Position numbers and translations under genes: made by a program. Of a DNA stretch of 64,000 nt, positions 23,630 to 33,739 are shown one piece after another. The number at the start of each line of letters is the position of its first letter. Position 1 is the first letter of the stretch. The DNA is from Platerodrilus igneus (Eukaryota > Arthropoda > Insecta > Coleoptera > Lycidae): positions 5,442,501 to 5,506,500 of the forward strand of contig JARFIW010000884.1 of NCBI GenBank assembly GCA_036346225.1, given 5' to 3'. The notes beneath the pieces were generated by a model. That model searched no databases and was not told the DNA's origin. It saw only the letters and a list, made by a program, of their open reading frames with translations.

Positions 23630-24112
23630 TATGTCGCGTTCCGGGTATGTAAAGTGCTTAAGAGAATACATCTAGCAAATATTCAAACTCCGCGTTTTCT
23701 TAAAATTACTCAAAAATTTACTAAACGCCAGCCGAAAAGTAGACCGAAAGACGAGCAATTAGTCGTATAATCATTACATAATAGTAAGCACTCTCTTCTG
23801 CAATTATAAGTAACCCTCCTTTGTGTCGGCGTCTTGCAACCATCAACAGGTATAATAAATAAAATGTATGTCAAGCGAAAATCACATGCAGCATCGAAAT
23901 TTGCATTGAACTCGTGTACAGGATTGTTAAATAATTATTTATGTGCATGTCGAGATGTGCTACACGGTCCTGCAACTGCTATATGTATATGTACGCTCCT
24001 AAAAAAAACAGTGTCCACCCACCCAAGTACTGGCCAGAGCGAGGTTGCTTAACTCTGAAAACGCACGCGTTCAGAATAAGAACAGCGCCTCTATCGGGCA
24101 GTAGTCCAATGC

Positions 24113-24164
<52 letters not shown>

Positions 24165-24287
24165 CATTGTTACTTAATTCAATATATATATATTTTTAAA
24201 TATAATATATATATATTTTTAAATATATATATTTTTAAATATATATATTTCAATATATATATATATATATATATAATATATATATTT

Positions 24288-24335
<48 letters not shown>

Positions 24336-24421
24336 TAAATATATATTACAAAATATTTTACATATATATTAGAAAAAATATATATATCAGTATTTATTAT
24401 AGACACAAACGGCGCCTCATA
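23630..24421. repeat. Right arm of the 5S foldback element
   Basis: Inverted copy of 22576-23412, with TA runs of different length, a few substitutions and the same 72-codon frame on the plus strand (23834-24052). The frame differs from its mirror by very few residues. Confidence 0.85.
24001..24070 (-). pseudogene. Truncated 5S-like module, right arm
   Basis: Mirror of the left-arm module, read on the minus strand toward the centre, with an A8 run (T8 on the transcribed strand) at 24001-24008. Confidence 0.7.
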
Positions 24422-25033
24422 GTACTCCACTAGTATAGTAATTATTATCAGGCACTTCAGAGTCATCAGATTGCTCTGAATCAGTCTTATGTGAGCTGTG
24501 ACCACTATCTGAGTCAGATTCTATGTTATCCGGTTTTATACTCTCGTCTAAACTTTCCGGCTCATTTTGCTGCAGATCATTATTTTTCTGTTGTTCAATT
24601 TGTAGAAGGGCAAGATCCACAATTTTCCTACCTCGGCTCATGATACAAATATAGACAGTCGGAAAACAAAACTTACATCAGTCATAAACAGTACACTAAT
24701 CACTATCCAAACAATGTCTGTAGAACGTCGCAATTCAATACTAAAATTTACAGTGCTTGGTCGCACGGGGACACAAAGTGTTACACTCCTAACAGTATCT
24801 TATACTAACAGCTTGTACAAGTAAACTAAAGAAAGTATTTTCAAAGCGACACTGCTATATTGTAGTACAGGGCGGGAGGGATACTACCTCTCCTAACAGT
24901 GTAATTATAACAAATTTTTAAAGAACCTAACACGAAGTGCTATATAGCGACTAATCTCGGGTTAAGAAGGCTTGTATAAGCAGTTTGATACTTGATAAAA
25001 AACTGTTGTTATTGTAAATAGAGTTTTCGTTAC

Positions 25034-26954
25034 CGTATGATTTATTTATTACTCCAAAAATTATTTTACCTTAAATGACTGACTACTAGCACAATGATGC
25101 TACCTTGCTTTAACAGCCACAGTTTCAGAAAATCTATCCGCTATTCTCCTTTTAAAATGCTGGAAGAAATGTTAAGGGACCACGGGCTTGCAAAAGCATC
25201 TATGTGGCAGAATGCGACATAAAAGATCCAGGGACAATATAAATATCGTTTCCAACGAAACACCAAAAGAAACCAGAACATATGTAACGTGAGATGCACA
25301 TATATCGGCATTGTTCAACCTACAGGCAAAGATAACGATATCACAGGAACAAATTGTGAAACTGAAATGTACGTAAACTGCTACTTGATTATTTTGTTAT
25401 GTTCAGACCCCTTTTTATATTGGTTTGCAATGAGTTAGTGCAATAAAAGTTTGCAATTTGAACTAAATGCGTTGTAAACAGTATCTACTTTTGTATGAAC
25501 ATCAATGAAACATATATGCATTCAAGGGTACAATTATTTAATTCTTCAGCTTCAAAGTTCAATCAGTGATGAAAACACCTTATTTGCTTGGTTAAAATCT
25601 TTTCTAAAATTTAATAAAGAAATTCTTTTACTTATCTTTTACTAGAAATCCTATATTAAATTAAAAAGTAATTGTGTAAGATATAACAGTGGCAGTAGTC
25701 GTAAAATCGCAACTAGGATATGAATGCCGAGTTCTCGGCTTCGTTTTATCGCCATCTCGCGTCTCGAAAGCTGAATGGCTAGGTAGGTACGTGGACGTGC
25801 TCTGAAATATAAGTGGAAGCTAAATATGTTCAACACGTGGTTTATTTTTAAAGCTTTACAAAGTGATTTGTTAATGCTGAAACGTTCTTTCATTAAATTT
25901 CTTCAGAATTTAAACCTGGCATATCAAAACGTGCCAACTATAGCATCTGAATGAGAGAAGCGCAGCCATTTACGGCACGCATTCTGTTCGCGTGTCTTGA
26001 CCCATCAAACGCAAAGATCAATGTATTTTTGATGGAAGGTTCATTTTTATCGCATTATTCGTCAAGCGGAAGCAAAAGCTGTACTAAACGAACTTCAACT
26101 TTCTCGAGCCTTTTTCCGGCTGATATCAGTAAATATCGAAAGGTTGATGGTTGAAATATAGTTCATAGCTGTGTATTAAGGTATTTTAAGGTTTCATTAT
26201 AAAATAATTGGTTTTGAGCATCCTCTGTATAAATATATATTTATATTACAAGGTGCGAGAAAAAGAAAGTGTTAGGGGACTAATGTAAGGGACGACCGTA
26301 ATAACAGCAAACTGCACTACCGAATACAAATATTTATTAATAAGGCAAGATACTATATTAACATGTACACAATCATAACAAACATTCCAATACTGTCCCC
26401 GTACATCCGACCTAATGAGAACTACCCCCTCGAATCCCCACTGGATGTCTTTGGCTAATTGACCTCACTATGCAGCTGCAAGTCCGTATGTTTCCCACGT
26501 AGGTAGTAGATGACTGGATAACCAGCCAACATTCCCCTCACAGTCGTCCATGTTCGGACTCCATAACTTCTCCGATGAGCCAGGTAATGAATGTCTTGAA
26601 ACATTAACGAGCAACAATTAGAAGTAACTGTGACAGAAATATATTGGTTAAACTTCTAGCTGAACTCGGCATCCAACTGGGCATTTAAATGAACATACAT
26701 ACGTTCAACTAGGCTTCCAACTGAAGTTGCATACAGTTGAGCTTTCAGTTCAAAAGTACAACTGGGCATCTCGCTCAAGTTTTACATATTGTAGCAAGAA
26801 ATATAACCTTTAAGTACCTACTCATTTGTGATGCAGCTTCCATTAAATGGTTGATCCTCAACATCATTCAACACTGTTTGGTCTCTTTGTCGCACGTTTT
26901 TGTGGTTAATTTTAAGTCGTTGTAAATTCGTAGTTGTAAATCAAATAGTAGAGC
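25034..26954. other. AT-rich non-coding stretch, no gene seen
   Basis: Only short frames without domains are present. A TGTTAGGGGAC motif near 26268 is LTR-like but has no matching end. Confidence 0.55.
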
Positions 26955-27281
26955 TGTCATCCCTTGTCCAGTTATATCCTGTCATAAACCTACTTTGTGC
27001 CGATGAAAATTAAGTTGGACTAAAGGGGTAGTGATAGACACTTGCTCATGGACATCGAACAGAAACGGTTGTGTTGGTTCGGTAAAGTGAGTGAAGTCAT
27101 TGTCGCCGAATGTGGTTTTATCGATAAACCCCTAAAAACACAATGATAGTGCGTACGTAACACGTCCAATAAATCGCCTTACAGTCCACTTCGTTGAAAA
27201 GTAGGAACGACATTTAGAACAATAGAATAACGCGGAGGTAAGTCAATATATAAAATTATAAGACCCCTAGCGCATTAAACA
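26955..27281 (+). repeat. Left LTR of Pao/BEL copy A
   Basis: Begins TGTCATCCC and ends TTAAACA, with the primer-binding site directly following. Confidence 0.85.
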
Positions 27282-27299
27282 TGGCCTTCGTACGCCGGA
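27282..27299 (+). promoter_or_regulatory. Primer-binding site of Pao/BEL copy A
   Basis: TGGCCTTCGTACGCCGG abuts the LTR end. It resembles the site of the second Pao copy, TGGTCCTTCGAGCCGG, so both probably used the same host tRNA. Confidence 0.7.
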
Positions 27300-27799
27300 T
27301 TATTTGATTAATTAATTAGTTCCTATTCCTGTCGTTCCTCATTAATATTTTAATTTAATAATTGTCGTAGTTCTGATATGTTTGAGCGTGTTACAAAGAG
27401 GCTAACATCCTGTTTGTACATTTAACGGTACAAAACATTTGGGTATAACCGTAAATTTATAATACATCCATTATTTTCTTTGCCGCAACGATTAATGGTC
27501 GGTGGGTTTACTTTATGTAAACTTTGTAGGGATACTATATTTATGAGAGTGTATTTTAAATTCTCATCTAATTTTTCGTCGCCAAAGTTTGATGCACCAA
27601 TCGGGTCATCTAACTTAGTATAAATAACAAAGGGGTTATTGGTATTTATTTTGAAACATTAAACATTTTGTCGAGCGAAAATTGTAATTAGTTGCATTTG
27701 TCGATTAATAATGTAATTTCGTAGATTAAGTAGTTGTCGTAGCGTATTTGACCTACACTTTGTTTTTACGTTAATTTTATTGTCGTTCATTAATCAGAT

Positions 27800-28562
27800 A
27801 TGGTTATATCAATTGATAAAGCTATTCTTGAAGGTAATTTTGTAGTAAAACGGTTGGATCCTATATACAGTAAAATTAATAAACCGGAAAATGTAGCGAT
27901 TGCTACAATTAGAGCATCGATGAAAAGTGTCGAGCAAATTGAAACTCACTTCAAGTGTTTTTGGCAAGGATATTTTGTTTGATGAATAAAGTGAACAATT
28001 GAACGAATTCTCGGCTCTTAGGATAAAAATCGATGATTATCTATTAGATATTCGTATTATCGCTGAACAATGTGAATTAGATCGCGTAGAAAATAAGTCG
28101 CAGGTGGAAAATATGAGTGATCCTTTGTCGATAAATAGTGGTATTAGCTTGGAACACCTATAAATCCCGCGATTCTCAGGTTGTATTTCGGACTTTGAAA
28201 ATTATCATGCAATTTATAAGCGGTTGATTCATGATAATGTCAGTTTGTCCTCTGTGGAGAAATTTTGCTATCTCGTAGATACACTAGATGATTCGTCGCG
28301 TGCGTTAAGAAAACATTTGCCATTAAACGATTGTGTATACGATGAAGCCTATAAAATCATTACTAATCGTTTTCAGTCCAAGAGGTTATTACTTTCGACA
28401 TATTTTAATGCTCTCGAAAGATGCCCTATGGTAAGTTCTTCAGACTCACACACGAAACTCCGGGAATTAACTAATTGTTTTGATGAAAATATATTCGCGT
28501 TGAAGCAGATGGAAATAGATTTATTAGATTTCATGTTGTTTAATCTGTTATCGAAAAATTAG
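27800..28562 (+). pseudogene. Pao/BEL copy A: Gag (DUF1759 type)
   Basis: An N-terminal frame (27800-27982, MVISIDKAILEGNF) is followed by stops. A clean frame then covers 28224-28562 with VEKFCYLVDTLDD, YKIITNRFQSKRLL and a CFDENIFALKQME block, the DUF1759 capsid-like region of Pao/BEL Gag. The frame ends at TAG (28560-28562) within TCG AAA AAT TAG. Coding similarity continues immediately in the -1 frame (KLDTKVLRRFELEN). The same TAG is present in copy B, so a programmed shift is possible (see findings). Confidence 0.8.
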
Positions 28563-29575
28563 ATACAAAAGTTTTAAGGCGTTTCGAATTAGAAAATAGT
28601 GAGGAGATTCCCTCATTCAAAGATTTAAGGTCGTACATTGAAAAACAATGTAAAAGTATTGGAAATAAATGGCATTGCTTCAGGAACATATTTAAAATCT
28701 CGAGATTCCGTGCAACAAAGAAAAAGGAAAGTTCGTTAGCACTTTGACTAAAACTTCTTTAGTTGGGACCACCAATGATGGTAAAAATTGTAGTTTGTGT
28801 CAAGCTGTGCATCCTATTTATAGATGTAAGCAGTTTCTCAATAAAACCCCTTAAGAAAGATTTGAGGTGGTAAAGATTAAAAATCTTTGTATTAAATGTT
28901 TAAATACTTCACATTCGGTGAAAAATTGTAAGTTGTATTGGTCGTGTAGACAATGTCAACAGTCATACAATTCGTTACTTCACGCAGAGAAACTCATCGT
29001 CAAAGGTCAGCGTCTCCTCGGAGAGCGGCGCCTATACTTACTTCTACTAGTAGACCTAGTGAAGATAATCTGTCGTCGGCGGTTGTACATGAACAACCTA
29101 CTACTAGCTCGTTAATTTCGACGTCATTAGAACATACAACCACGTTGTTAGCTACGGCAATAGTGTCGGTGCTCGATTATACAGGAAAATTGCAACCTGT
29201 TCGTATAATTTTAGCTAACGGATGCATGGAAAGTTTTATGACTGAAAGGTGCCGTCAGAAATTAGGTTTAAAAAAACGGTGAGCCAATGTTACTGTTCAA
29301 GGACTTGGCTTGAATTCGTCGTTGGTGTCTGGTACACTATCATGTGTAGTCAGCCCCTCGAGAGCAAGGTCTCCAGCATATGAAATTGATTGTTATATTT
29401 TATCTAACATTTGTAATCAATTGCCTTCGTCGTCTATAGGGGTCAAGGAACGGTCGCATACTCGAGGTTTGGCCTTAACTGATCCTAATTTTAATATTCC
29501 TGGTAAGATTGACATGCTACTAGGAGCTGAAATCTTTGCTCAGGTTTTGTTGAACAAATCTCGTTGGGTCAAAGC
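28563..29575 (+). pseudogene. Pao/BEL copy A: zinc knuckles and start of protease
   Basis: After the FELEN segment come zinc-knuckle motifs: CSLCQAVHPIYRC (about 28790), CIKCLNTSHSVKNC (about 28885) and a C-x-x-C-x-x-SYNSLLH block. A protease region follows (28953-29282): LATAIVSVLDYTGKLQ, then LANGCMESFM, where the catalytic Asp is replaced by Ala. Further protease blocks reach LLGAEIFAQVLLNKSRW (29627 frame), where the right LTR begins. Several frameshifts are present. The knuckles bind RNA in functional relatives. Confidence 0.8.
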
Positions 29576-29905
29576 TGTCATCCCTTGTCCCGTTATATCC
29601 TGTCATAAACCTCCTTTGTGCCGATAGAAATTAAGTTGAATTAAAGGGATAGTGATAGACACTTGCTCATGGACATCGAAGATAAACGGTTGTGTTGGTT
29701 CGGTAAAGTGAGTGAAGTCATTGTCTACAAATGTGATTTTATCGATAAACCCCTAAAAAATACAGTAATAGTGTGTACATAACACGTCCAATAAATCGCC
29801 TTACAGTCCACCTCGTTGAAAAGTAGGAACGACACTTATAAAACAATAGAATACGCCTGAGGTAAGTCGATATATAAAATTATAAGACTCCTCGCGCATT
29901 AAACA
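29576..29905 (+). repeat. Right LTR of Pao/BEL copy A
   Basis: Copy of 26955-27281. It follows the protease coding sequence with no polypurine tract between, showing that the deletion reached the LTR edge. Confidence 0.85.
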
Positions 29906-30420
29906 AACACTATCCACATTTTGTGTGATCAACTGGAACAATGTGTTCGTGCCTCTGAGTACCCAAAACGATCTTATCACGTATCGAACATGCGGCAACA
30001 CCTGAATGATTCGAAACGGGCCTTTAAACTTCGGGCGAAACCTAGTAGATGCTCCGGTTGACACCACGTTTGACTCTTGTACCACTACTAAATCATTTAC
30101 GGCAAATGATTTTACCTTTCTTTATGAGTCAAAACGCAATTTTGCTGCTTCTTGCCTGAATTTTATTTTATTTGAAACTTTTTTCGTAGCGCCTTTAAAT
30201 TAGTGCAAGCAACTGGCTCAGCAACTTCTTGAAGTATTTGCCCTTGTTTTAATGGTGTAGGATTAACACCCATTATTACCTTGAGTGGACTTTCGCCAGA
30301 TATAGAATTCTCAGCAGAGTTAATACTAAAGTGAATATTTTTAAGTTGAGTGTCCCAAGTATTATCCAGAATTGAGCGGTTAGTACGCTTACACTGTACA
30401 CTGGCTTTGCGCACGTTTTC
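29906..30420 (-). pseudogene. Gypsy integrase C-terminal fragment
   Basis: On the minus strand, frames at 30414-30163 show QLKNIHFSINSAENSISGES then PLKVIMGVNPTPL, the end of the Gypsy integrase core where a host-like TGxSP motif is usual. Frames at 30085-29801 show RFRPKFKGPFRIIQVLPHVR, the GPY/F module of Gypsy integrases. No other part of that element is present. It lies between the Pao remnant and Gypsy copy 2 and belongs to a third, different Gypsy family. Confidence 0.8.
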
Positions 30421-30841
30421 CTACATAAAAGGACAGAAAGTGTGGTGATGGAATGCTTGGATGGTGCTCTCCGGGAAGGTTTTGTGCGCGCTATTGAACC
30501 CATTAGTGACGAATCCCTCGGAAAGGCGTGTTTGTGAAGAAGGTTCTGATCTAAGTGACGAATTATGTACCTGCTAGGACCTTAAATGCCAATGACTACG
30601 ATATCGCGCTGAAAAAGAATACAATGGTTGGGTGGTGTTCTCGGGTCGTTCACTTGACGGATTGACGGAGTGTGTTTTTGCTGAGAAAGAACCCTCCCCC
30701 CCCCCAAGAAGTGTTTCGCAAAGTTATTGGACCAGTTGACAAAACTGTGGCATCTTGAACGAGAACAACTGGCCGGACTTAACAACTTGATCCGACGGTA
30801 TTCAGACGAGTTCGCGGTCGACGACGGTCGACTAGGAAAAA

Positions 30842-30977
30842 TGTCTACATTTGATTTTCCAATGCTCCAGCCGAAGATGCTATATTCGCCAGGAAGCAAA
30901 TTTTTTTTACATAGAAATTTTAAATGTTGTCGAACCCTTGGTGTTCCAAGCAAGCTAATAATCTTTAGCGTGCGTGA

Positions 30978-31018
<41 letters not shown>

Positions 31019-31167
31019 GAGCTACATTTTACCTCTCATCCGAACGAGGACGTATCTTTGTCAAAAATGCTCACCTAACATTTTTTAAACGGACCGTGTC
31101 GGGGATTCGAAAGCGGGACCTAGGGCTCAGTAGTCACACGCATACCAACTCTGCCACGAAGCCGCCC
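30842..31167 (-). mobile_element. tRNA-headed SINE with target duplication
   Basis: It is flanked by ga[c/t]taggaaaaa (30830-30841 and 31168-31179), a 12-bp target duplication with one mismatch. On the minus strand the head reads as a tRNA-like sequence with A-box and B-box (GATTCGAATCC type). The body contains a central module shared with the copies at 50993 and 51303. The stretch 30980-31016 has expanded to (AC)n. Confidence 0.8.
30980..31016. repeat. (AC)n microsatellite inside the SINE
   Basis: About 18 AC units stand where the sister SINEs have only CACTCACACAC, so the microsatellite grew within the SINE. Confidence 0.9.
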
Positions 31168-31199
31168 GATTAGGAAAAAGCTCTCAGTAGTCAAGCTCC

Positions 31200-32350
31200 C
31201 ATTGGCCATACGCAAGGAGACCGAGAAAATGATTGAAGATGTGGAGGAGAAAGGAGTGATTGCCGATAGCCCTTGGGTATCGCCTGTTGTGTTTGTTAAG
31301 AAGAAGGACGGGTCGACAAAATTTTGTGTAGATTACAGGCGATTAAATGACGAGACCAAAAAGGATAGATGCTCACTTCCAAAGATTAACGACGCCCTAG
31401 AAACACTTTCAGAGTCGCGATGGATCTCAACCTTGGATTTGAATAATGGCTACTGGCAGATGGATATGGAACCCAAAGATCAAGAAAGACCGGTTTCACT
31501 ATTACTACAGGCCTGTGGCAATTTACAATCATTCCATTTGGACTATGCAACGCACCTGCCACCTTCTAGCATTTAATGAATAACATCTTGCGTGGGCTAT
31601 CGAGGAAAACGTGTCTATTATATTTGAATGACGTGATTGTGAATGGAAGGTTGTTTGGGCAACATTCGGGAAATTTTGAAAGTAGTGTTTCTAAGACAGT
31701 TTCTAACAGAGTTAGGCTCAGCCCGGAAAAGATTGAGGTGGTGCAAGAGTGACCGATGCTAAAAGTCAAACATTAGTTGCGCAGTTTTCTATGGTTGTGT
31801 ACTTACTATAGAAAAATCGTTTCCGTTTTTGCAAATATAACCAATCCCTTGATCAAGCTAACCCAAGATGAGCATGATTGCGTTTAGGATGAAAATTACC
31901 AAAATGCGGTTCAGCAACTACGAAATTATTGACAACAGCACCGATCTTAAGTTATCCTCGGTCGAAAGGCAAATTCATCTTGGATACAAACGCTAGTTAT
32001 TTCACAAGTAGTAGTGTGCTATCTCAGATGCAAAATGGGCATGAAAGGGTCATTGGTTATTATTTTAGCAAGGTGCTCACGCGGACGGAACGAAACGATT
32101 GCGTTACTAGAAGAGAACTATTGGCGGTGGTGAAATCCGTATAACACTTTTATAAGTACCTCTACTGGAGAAAATTTCACCTTAGACAAGACCACGCTGC
32201 CCTGAAGTGGCTATTAGAGTTTAGAAACCCCGAAGGACAAGTCGTTAGATGGATAGAGAGGCTGTAGGAATATGACTTCGACACGGACCACCGTGCTGGC
32301 ACGGGTCATCGTAATGCCGATGTGCTTTCGAGACAGTCTTCATCCGAAGA
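31200..32350 (+). pseudogene. Gypsy copy 2: reverse transcriptase and RNase H
   Basis: RT shows DSPWVSPVVFVKKKDGSTKF, CVDYRRLND, LPKINDALETL and LDLNNGYWQM in one frame (31202-31576). After a shift comes YLNDVIV at about 31617, where the first catalytic Asp of YxDD is Asn. RNase H follows (31929-32350): FILDTNASYF (the usual Asp is Asn), ERNDCVTRRELLAVV and DHAALKWL with a stop. It is inactive by active-site changes as well as by frameshifts. In this copy the YxDD region is kept, unlike copy 1. Confidence 0.8.
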
Positions 32351-32519
32351 TTGTAACCATTGCTCACGGTTAGAAACAAGGTGTGATCTACATGGTCGGA
32401 AAACCATGATCAATGGCGATTGGAAGCTTCTACAGATGTGAACGGAATAGGAGGATGATAAAGACCTAGGTGTTATTCTGGGTTGGAAAGCCAAGAGAGA
32501 ACGTCCGTCCTGGTAGAAC

Positions 32520-33000
32520 ATTAGCCCGTTCATGAAAGCATTGGACAGACTCCGGTATGTGCTATGCTGTGACGCGAGGTACGTCTGCCGTGTGATCTTA
32601 AGTATGGGTGTAAGCTCGGAGATCACATCGTGAGCAAGTGTTACGTCGAGAAGCTCAAACGCAAGATGTGCGACATCCATAGTGACGTTAGGAAAAATAT
32701 CCAAATCGCAAGCGATAGAATGAAGACCAGATATGACATCAAGGCGTAGGAGTCTGGTTTTCAAAAGAGCGACTGCGTCTGGCTAAACAATCCCAGAAGG
32801 AAGTGTGAACTGTCGCCAAATTACAGAGACATTGGGAGCGTCCATACGAAGTTTTAGAGAGGATCAACCACGTGGTATATCGTATTCGTAAGCTCCCAAA
32901 AGGAAGAACGATAGTGGTGCATGTTAACCGGTTAGCACCCTATGACAGCGCTGACGCCGGTAATGCCGAAAAACGGCAAGCAGCGAGACGAACAAACAGT
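32520..33000 (+). pseudogene. Gypsy copy 2: integrase C-terminus
   Basis: The catalytic core seen in copy 1 (16900-17280) is absent here. The sequence passes from the end of RNase H to ALDRLR-like codons, VEKLKRKMCDIHSDVRK-like and RIRKLPKGRTIVVHVNRLAPY (32886-32940). This is a deletion of roughly 0.8 kb relative to copy 1. The frame continues to a stop at 33157. Confidence 0.7.
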
Positions 33001-33092
33001 AATGCTCGGGATGATGAACAAAGGTCTGGACCGAGCTCTGATTGGTTTATATTTCTACACACGGCACATGCAACGCGAGATTTGGAGTCACA

Positions 33093-33720
33093 GAAGAGAT
33101 TCAAGGTGATCTATTCGATGGAAATACTCCCTAGTACATTGCGTAGTGGCGGACTTTAATATGTCGAAAGGACTTGCTCGGGTGTTTAAAAATAAATTTG
33201 GTGGTATTGATCAACTTCGCCGATAACAAACAGAGGTTGGAAAGACCATAGGCCTAAAAGACCGACATTAGGGCATTTACTACTTGATGACTAAGTAGCA
33301 GCCTTCTGATAAACCGAATTACTAGGATCTGTTGAAAGCGTTAGTAGACTGCAAGGGACAGATGATCAAATTTGAAGAGAAAAAGTTGACAATATCCAAG
33401 ATCGGTTGTGGGCTCAATGGGTTGAACTGAAAGGTGGTACAAAATATACTAGAGATACTGTTGCAGAACACCGGGGTTTAGATTGTGGTACGTGGTTACA
33501 TTTCAAATGGTACGGCGCCTGCTATGAAGGGTGTTGGTTGTTACTTCTATCAACATAGGAACTGCAGAAATGGTTTAGACTGTCCTTACTGCCACAGGGA
33601 CTTTCAACCCCGGGTCACAGAGTGTTCTGGGAACGAACAGCTTTAAGAGAAGGACAGTACAGCAGCTTTCGGTCTGGCGTTGACCAGAATAATACACCGG
33701 AATCTAAACAGAAGGTTTGA
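33093..33720 (+). pseudogene. Macro domain (OARD1/TARG1-like) fused to a CCCH zinc finger, copy 2
   Basis: GDLFD lies at 33105. After one frameshift, a single reading frame runs about 165 codons without any further shift: SLVHCVVADFNMSKGLARVF (from 33131), KNKFGGIDQL, IYYLMTK (33275), DKPNY, TISKIGCGLNGLN (catalytic Asp replaced by Asn) and NTGV, then C-x7-C-x5-C-x3-H (about 33538-33600). Six stops interrupt it, but the frame itself is preserved. A tail of about 35 residues, with one shift, ends at TGA 33718-33720. Order, spacing and the NGTAP linker match copy 1. So the macro-CCCH protein is a standing part of this Gypsy family, not a chance host insertion. Confidence 0.83.
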
Positions 33721-33739
33721 ATACACAGAAGATAATTGG

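Larger units (their letters stand above)
22576..24421. mobile_element. Foldback element with central 5S rRNA gene, 6-bp target duplication
   Basis: This 1,846-bp unit starts TATGAGGCGTCGTTTGTGTC and ends with its complement. The arms are 22576-23412 and 23630-24421. Around it stands the perfect 6-bp repeat GTACTC (22570-22575 and 24422-24427). Removing the unit and one GTACTC joins the piggyBac transposase in frame (TSGV then PLFLRKDKTTK on the minus strand), so this is a clean insertion. Each arm has TA-rich blocks of different length and a truncated 5S-like module. The 217-bp centre holds a full-length 5S gene. No transposase is encoded. A 6-bp duplication suits Dada, IS3EU or Polinton-type integrases, but the superfamily is unknown. 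Confidence 0.88.
21030..24641 (-). pseudogene. piggyBac transposase, interrupted by the 5S element
   Basis: The start is an ATG at 24641 (MSRGRKIVDLALLQ), followed by an acidic N-terminal region that runs into the nested element. After it come KDKTTK and LECWELFF, then MRVNYACEIDCGDT and LRALMGVLYLAG-like blocks (22430-22119). The catalytic core follows: [24 protein letters not shown] and SGRNITMDN, then TKGGADVDDEM (near 21475) and RWPLTVYF. A Cys-rich C-terminus (CVTC, HRPIC) lies near 21100. All the expected Asp residues are visible, but at least two frameshifts and several stops break the frame. In this family the enzyme cuts and pastes the element at TTAA. Confidence 0.88.
20748..24961 (-). 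mobile_element. piggyBac transposon in a Gypsy LTR
   Basis: It is flanked by TTAA on both sides (20744-20747 and 24962-24965), the piggyBac target. Its terminal inverted repeats are CCCGGCATTAGTCGCTATAG on the left and the complement of CTATATAGCGACTAATCTCGGG on the right. It is 4.2 kb long, of which 1.85 kb is the nested 5S foldback element. The transposase lies on the minus strand. Joining the flanks restores a Gypsy LTR matching copy 2, which confirms the boundaries. Confidence 0.92.
14745..25033 (+). mobile_element. Gypsy element with macro-domain ORF, copy 1
   Basis: The order on the plus strand is protease, RT, RNase H, integrase, a macro-domain/CCCH reading frame, and a 3' LTR ending at gagttttcgttac (25033). 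Integrase after RNase H identifies Ty3/Gypsy. It is interrupted by an RTE fragment (18485-20095) and by a piggyBac at 20748-24961 inside the LTR. Alignment by eye to copy 2 (30430-34351) gives the same order and the same LTR end. The 5' LTR and gag were not found. Stops, frameshifts and a deletion in RT make it inactive. Confidence 0.8.
26955..29905 (+). mobile_element. Pao/BEL element, internally deleted, with both LTRs
   Basis: Direct repeats 26955-27281 and 29576-29905 start TGTCATCCCTTGTCC and end GCGCATTAAACA. They are about 90 percent identical by eye. Directly after the left LTR lies a primer-binding site. The interior encodes gag, zinc knuckles and the start of the protease, then runs straight into the right LTR, so RT, RNase H and integrase are gone. 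It is a non-autonomous remnant. No clear target duplication is visible. Confidence 0.85.

Noticed and set aside
26268..26580. LTR-like start TGTTAGGGGAC
   Set aside because: No matching second copy and no target duplication.
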